Assembly (NCBI GenBank): GCA_022701365.1
Contig: JAKUHH010000332.1
Span: 702-27,663 of the forward strand
Direction: 5' to 3'
DNA from: Mycocentrospora acerina
Lineage: Eukaryota; Ascomycota; Dothideomycetes; Pleosporales
Length of the DNA: 26,962 nucleotides
The position numbers were made by a program, and so were the translations under genes. Shown here piece after piece: positions 22,674 to 26,962 of the stretch (the first letter of the stretch is position 1; every line of letters begins with the position of its first letter). Under the pieces are notes generated by a model, which did no database searches, was not told the DNA's origin, and saw nothing but the letters and a program-made list of their open reading frames with translations.

Positions 22674-23294
22674 TATATTCTTAATAATTTATTACTCTTA
22701 GTATCTTTTAATACACTCTAAGATGTTCTTCTAGTATTAAAAATTATGTTATTCTTCTAGCACGTATCTAGAGCTAAGTTATGTTCTTTTTTATAAGTAA
22801 CCTTATTAGGGTTATTAAAGGTCTTTTGTGCATTATCTTAAATTAATTAATTAATAGTTTCAGAAGAAAACGTTTTAAATGTTTAGAAGAAAGCGTTCTT
22901 TATTACTATTTCTGCTAGTTTAGCAGTGCTTAGATTTTACATGGACAAGCCTTCTAGAAAGCAGATAACTAAGATTTGTGCATAGCAACCTAGGAAATAG
23001 TTCTGTACTCCATGTTATTTTATTAATAATATTAGATACTAGATTTAAAGTAGAAAATCTAATAGTTTTATTTATAATAGTACTTAAGACTATTAAGGTA
23101 AGGAGCAATACAATTAATACATTAGAAATCTATAGCAAGAGAGTAATATGTCTAATAGTTGCAATTTCTAGATAGACATAATGCAGGACTTTTGTTAAAT
23201 TTAGGAGGAGTTATTGCAGTAATAGCATAGCTAATAGCAGAAAGGGCGTCTAATAGAAGTAGGTTTTTGTCTTGTCATTAAAAAGTTAACAGTT
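22674..23294. other. AT-rich stretch with no recognisable gene
   Basis: If the preceding block is a left LTR, this would be internal sequence, but no retroelement protein motif is legible. Two overlapping open frames of about 62-65 codons (22920-23108 minus, 22978-23175 plus) show no domain. Confidence 0.4.
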
Positions 23295-23425
23295 TGTGAA
23301 GGAATAATCAGAAGGAACTTGTTGTTTTTATTTGGAGTGTTAGAAGTAGAGACTATTAAGGAGTTAAGTGCTTAGGTGCTTGCACATAAGCCTGCACACG
23401 TGCTTACATAAATGCAGGCAGACAC
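23295..23425 (+). repeat. Dispersed repeat family, copy D
   Basis: It starts TGTGAAGGAATAATCAGAAG, continues with a GGAACTTGTTG block, a GGAGTGTTAGAAGTAGAGAC core, AAGTGCTTAGGTGCTTGCAC, and ends CAGGCAGACAC. It is the same layout as copy A in the same orientation, with the terminal CACGTGCTT segment duplicated. Differences from copy A are largely C/T and G/A. Confidence 0.78.
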
Positions 23426-24256
23426 TAAAGCTAGATTAAGTAGTAAATTAAAACTTGTTTTTTATTTTTTATTTTCTAGTTCTTTTCTATCTTTTTATAC
23501 TTTACAGCTGCTCTTCTATAAAAGAAGTTATTACTTAAAAATTGCCTTTTTAAAGCTTAGCAGCAGTTAAGATCTTCAATTTTATTTCTAAAAGTTTGAT
23601 AAGTACTTAAATTTCTTAGGTCTTTATAATGCATCCTTGAAAAGTCTCTAGCACTTATCTTAATACTATGCTCTATGTTGTGTATTAATAGCCTAGCAGT
23701 CATTTTCCCCCTTCTTCTACTATAGTTACGTGCTGAAGTTTGCAATAGACTTCTAATTTGTAATATTTTATTTTCTAGTTGCTTTAACACTCTACCCTAT
23801 CTAGTTATTTCTTTACTTTGCTAAGCTATTAAAGAATTTGTAGACTAGAATAACAATTTTTGTTAATAAATTATTTATAAAAGAAGTTCTATATAAAGAA
23901 TGACCTCAGCTATATTATTAAAGAGCTTAGAGGGATGGCGTTTCTCTATACTAGTATTATCTCTTGCTTTATTTTATTTTTTTGCAAGAAATTTAGAGCT
24001 CTACTATATACTCTTTAAATTTAATATTACTGTTTTTTATAATTAGAAGCATTTTTCTGGCAGTTTTTTCTAAGATTGCTACTACTTTTTCTGCTATTGC
24101 TGTACTAGCTCTTATTGCAATGTTGTCTTTATAAGAGAACTTAAAAAATAAGAGGCTTAGCCTTGCACATATCTCTAATGTAGATAAGAAAAAGACAAAT
24201 AAGATAAGCAATCCTTACAGTATGCCTATCTTTATTAGTCTTTAGATAATATCTTC
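23426..24256. other. AT-rich stretch with two unidentified minus frames
   Basis: Minus-strand frames at 23557-23790 (77 codons, Arg/Lys-rich, containing SARNYSRRRGKMTARLL) and 23993-24211 (72 codons, containing ASTAIAEKVVAILEKTARK) are less random-looking than their neighbours and lie in line. They could be remains of a retroelement gag region, but no defining motif is present. I do not call a gene. Confidence 0.3.
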
Positions 24257-25351
24257 TTAGGCCTAAGGTTCTACTACAATTTTCTTTGCACTAACGCCCT
24301 TTATAAGTAAGTTAAACGCATTGTTAACTTTCTTAAGTCTACCTAATATATCTGCGGGTACAGTCTTTAGTAGGTTATTCTTTATAGCCTGCTCTAAGTA
24401 TCTACTACGTGCTAGGAAGTATTTATGCCACTCTGAATTTTCTAGAGCTCTAGTAGCAAAGCGATGGGCCTAGAGGGTGATGCCTTCTGGTATATTGGTG
24501 ATACTAGTTATAGAAGGCGGGAGCAGGACAAGAATGTTTGCTTTTATTAATGTTTTACCTTCAAGTGCAAGGATCTTGAAGATTAAGGATACTAAAGGCT
24601 GCAGCAAGATAGTATTAAACTAATAATTAATTAGAAACAAGTCCCTAATTGCGTTAATAGTGGCTAGATCGCTATAGTTAAAGATATAGTCAGCACTACA
24701 TGCTTTAAGGAGGTTAAAGTTACGCAGCGAACTCGTACTAATAACTGTGTAGCTAGCTAGCTTCGCATACACAATAGAGAGTAATCCTGTAGAAGAGGAG
24801 CCACCCTAGATTAGAATCTTCTTGCCTTCCTTGCTAGTAGGGAGGGGAGTAGATAGAATTGTAGGGCAGTGCAACTTTAATGTCAAATCTGCGAAAAGAG
24901 CTGCAGGTAGGGTAGTGGGAGCAAGCGTTGTGGACTTAACAAAGTCAACATCGCCAATCTATACTATCTAGTTAGGCTTAATCAGCGATATTTAAATGCC
25001 TTCACTCACTTTAACTAGCCTAGATGCATCTAGGATCAAAAAGCGCTGTAGTCTGCCAAATTTAGCCTTCTTCTGCATCACAACCTTTGTTGTTCCCACA
25101 ACTCAGTCACCTACTGCAACATTAGTTATACTAGCTCTAACAGCAGTAATAACACCTGCAACCTGACTACCGAGAATAGCAGGGTACTCTATTAGCATTA
25201 TTCCGAGCCTTCTAACCTTTGCATCTATCGGTTGAATAGCGCATGCATAGACCTTAATCTGTACTTCTCCTGCCTTAGGTTCAAAGGTCTCAGCATCACG
25301 TACAGCAACTTTTCCCTTTAGGCTGTCAACAAATGCGGCCCTATTGCTTAT
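24257..25351 (-). pseudogene. MDR enoyl-reductase-like oxidoreductase relic
   Basis: This belonged to the medium-chain dehydrogenase/reductase superfamily, close to fungal zinc-independent enoyl reductases of the trans-acting/ToxD-like type that use NADPH. Visible in order: NRAAFVDSLKGKVAVRDAET, then GEVQIKVYACAIQPIDAKVR in the catalytic domain. YPAILGSQVAGVITAV follows, equivalent to the GSDxAGxV motif. The nucleotide-binding glycine motif is GGSSSTG (about 24797-24817), with YTVISTSSLRNFNLLKACSA after it. FNLLIKGVSAKKIVVEP closes the C-terminus. The expected start codon reads ATA at 25349-25351, and TAG, TAA and TGA codons replace Gln and Trp positions. The frame is otherwise nearly continuous. 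In metabolite clusters such enzymes reduce polyketide or other enoyl intermediates; a role here is speculative. Confidence 0.88.
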
Positions 25352-25934
25352 GTTAAAGAATGCTTTGTTACTGTAGAATTATAGAGGTAGTATTAATAGT
25401 ACAAAAGCAAAACTTAGGAGTAAAAGCAATACTTATAAAAACAATTAATCTTAAGCTAAGTTAGCGTAACATATTAATTGATAATTAATGCTTTTGTTAG
25501 CCAGCAGAATGTAAGAGCGAGGTGCAAGGAGCGATACTTAGTTAGAGTTGCTAACAAATGAGAAAGGCTAAGCCGCGACTTCACGGCTTGCGTGTGCGTA
25601 TACTTACCTAGGTTATCTATGCAGAACGCTTAAGTAGATCTATACAAACTGCATATAATAGCTTTCTACTTGTGAACAGGACTATAACAGCAGAGAATAT
25701 ACAACTAGCTATATACCTATAATTAGGGTCTATAAGCACACAAGCAGCGGAACAAAAAAAGGAGCCTACTGTGTTTGTGCACTTGCCTGGATTTGTAATA
25801 ACGCGGAAGAAAAGAAAGTTATTAGAATTAAGCTATACTAAGGCCTAGCATTAACTTAAGGGTCTAGTTAGCGCGCTAGCTAGATAAGCGCACTACCCTA
25901 ATAAGTCTTTGAGCCCTTTATGCTTTAAACCTTA
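25352..25934. other. Intergenic, reductase relic to transposase relic
   Basis: A perfect 9-bp inverted repeat (TTTGTTAGC at 25492-25500 and GCTAACAAA at about 25551-25559) and a nearby hairpin AAGCCG/CGGCTT at 25571-25590 lie here. The left terminus of the Fot1/pogo element must be in this interval, but without its right end the terminal inverted repeat cannot be identified. Confidence 0.35.
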
Positions 25935-26962
25935 ATGTCTCAACCACCTGACCTTAAACTGCTCTTAAAAGAAGAGAGGCTTAAATTAGCTACCTAAGCA
26001 GTTAAATTAACTTATAAGATAAGCAAGCGATGCGCTGCTATTGTATACAAAGTAGCCTGAATAATAATTGACTGCTGATGCGTCAGGAAACAGTTACTAC
26101 GCGATACTTAACTTAGATCACTAAATCTTATAAGGATTGAAGAAAATACTCTTATACACAACATAAAGAAGTTAGATGCCTAAAGTTTTTTAGTAACCCC
26201 GCGTGCTATAGAAGATATGGTCAACTAACTGCGTGTTGCGCGTGGTGCGAAGCCTGTTAGGCCTAAATAGGCTTTAAACCTTGTAAATCGCGAACTTAAG
26301 CTTATGTTACAATTAACTTAATAGTATAATTGCTAGATACTTTAATTTATTAATCTTAAGAAAATTAGGACTTAATTTAACCTTTAACAGAATGTTATAG
26401 CTTAGTGCAGCGCACTAGAAGAAGATACCTACAACTTTTTAGAAGACTAGCCTAACTATAGGTGCTAGAAATTAGGTGAAGGAAGTCACTGCTTCAGAGA
26501 GACGCATAAAGCCTTGTAGTGTGCAACAGGAAGACTATAAGTAGGTAACTCTTACTGCTGCTATTAACCTGATAGGCTGGGCAATTGCGTCCTACCTTAT
26601 TATTAAGATCCTGCTAAATACTTCATCTTAGTGATTGAAAATCTTCTGATACTAATATTCTGAAGAAACTGATTTAAGGTTAGTNGAAGGAAGTCACTGC
26701 TTCAGAGAGACGCATAAAGCCTTGTAGTGTGCAACAGGAAGACTATAAGTAGGTAACTCTTACTGCTGCTATTAACCTGATAGGCTGGGCAATTGCGTCC
26801 TACCTTATTATTAAGATCCTGCTAAATACTTCATCTTAGTGATTGAAAATCTTCTGATACTAATATTCTGAAGAAACTGATTTAAGGTTAGTTCTAAGGG
26901 ATTAGAGGAAGTTTAGGGAAATAAAGTTAGTATATTACACTTATAAATAATGCACTGTAATT
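25935..26962 (+). mobile_element. Fot1/pogo-type transposase relic, right end cut off
   Basis: This belonged to a Tc1/mariner-superfamily DNA transposon of the fungal Fot1/pogo class. The ATG at 25935 opens MSQPPDLKLLLKEERLKLAT. A CENP-B/psq-type N-terminal HTH and a second domain with IEENTLIQHIKKLDA and PRAIEDMVN follow, then LRVARGAKPV near 26229-26258. The catalytic-domain start has YNFLED (near 26430, equivalent to the NFDETG Asp motif) and KEVTASERRIKPCSVQQ (26481-26531). A WVT position has TAG for Trp, and INLIGWAIASYLI follows. Gln and Trp codons are repeatedly TAA or TAG. The reading is broken by an assembly duplication at 26478-26892, and the rest of the DDE domain is outside the window. 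Confidence 0.85.
26478..26892. repeat. Perfect 207-bp duplication around one N
   Basis: Bases 26478-26684 and 26686-26892 read identically over 207 bp, separated by the single ambiguous base N at 26685. Both contain the same transposase codons. This is the pattern left when two overlapping contig ends are joined without merging, so the transposase sequence is probably single-copy here. Confidence 0.93.

Noticed and set aside
13704..23425. One large LTR retrotransposon bounded by repeat copies A and D
   Set aside because: The 9.5 kb between them holds a regulator and tyrosinase relic and no retroelement proteins; the copies are better read as independent insertions.
1..26962. tRNA or rRNA genes
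   Set aside because: I looked for tRNA arm motifs and conserved rRNA segments and saw none; a covariance-model scan would be needed to exclude decayed copies.

Overview
This window reads as AT-rich, heavily mutated DNA from a filamentous ascomycete (Pezizomycotina). Short introns with GTAAGT-type donors and a branch-site motif, a fungal Zn(II)2Cys6 regulator and fungal transposon relics support that placement. There is no intact long gene. Several gene families can still be read through in-frame TAG and TAA codons standing where Gln (CAA/CAG) or Trp (TGG) belongs. That is the footprint of repeat-induced point mutation (RIP, C-to-T in CpA, hitting both strands). All family names below come from motif recognition by eye; no database search was possible.

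Layout, left to right. 249-1414 (-): decayed fungal hypothetical protein with a Lys-rich tail. 1415-3400: mostly anonymous AT-rich DNA with one CpG-rich patch. 3560-4015 (+): possible unidentified coding remnant. 4856-6441 (+): MFS sugar-transporter pseudogene. 9066-10960 (-): cytochrome P450 pseudogene. 11532-11626: five 19-bp tandem repeats. 11896-13457 (+): carotenoid cleavage / lignostilbene-type dioxygenase pseudogene. 14900-15190 (-): fragment resembling a Tc1/mariner helix-turn-helix. 15205-17034 (-): Zn2Cys6 transcription factor pseudogene. 17880-19564 (+): secreted tyrosinase pseudogene, divergent from the regulator. 20435-23425: AT-rich zone with five copies or fragments of a TATA-containing dispersed repeat and one candidate LTR. 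24257-25351 (-): enoyl-reductase-like medium-chain dehydrogenase pseudogene. 25935 to the right edge (+): Fot1/pogo-type transposase pseudogene.

The P450, dioxygenase, regulator, tyrosinase, reductase and transporter together look like the remains of a small oxidative metabolic cluster, perhaps for an aromatic or isoprenoid compound. That grouping is inference. As they stand none of these genes can make a full-length product. At the right end a 207-bp block is repeated exactly on either side of a single N, which is best read as an assembly join rather than biology.
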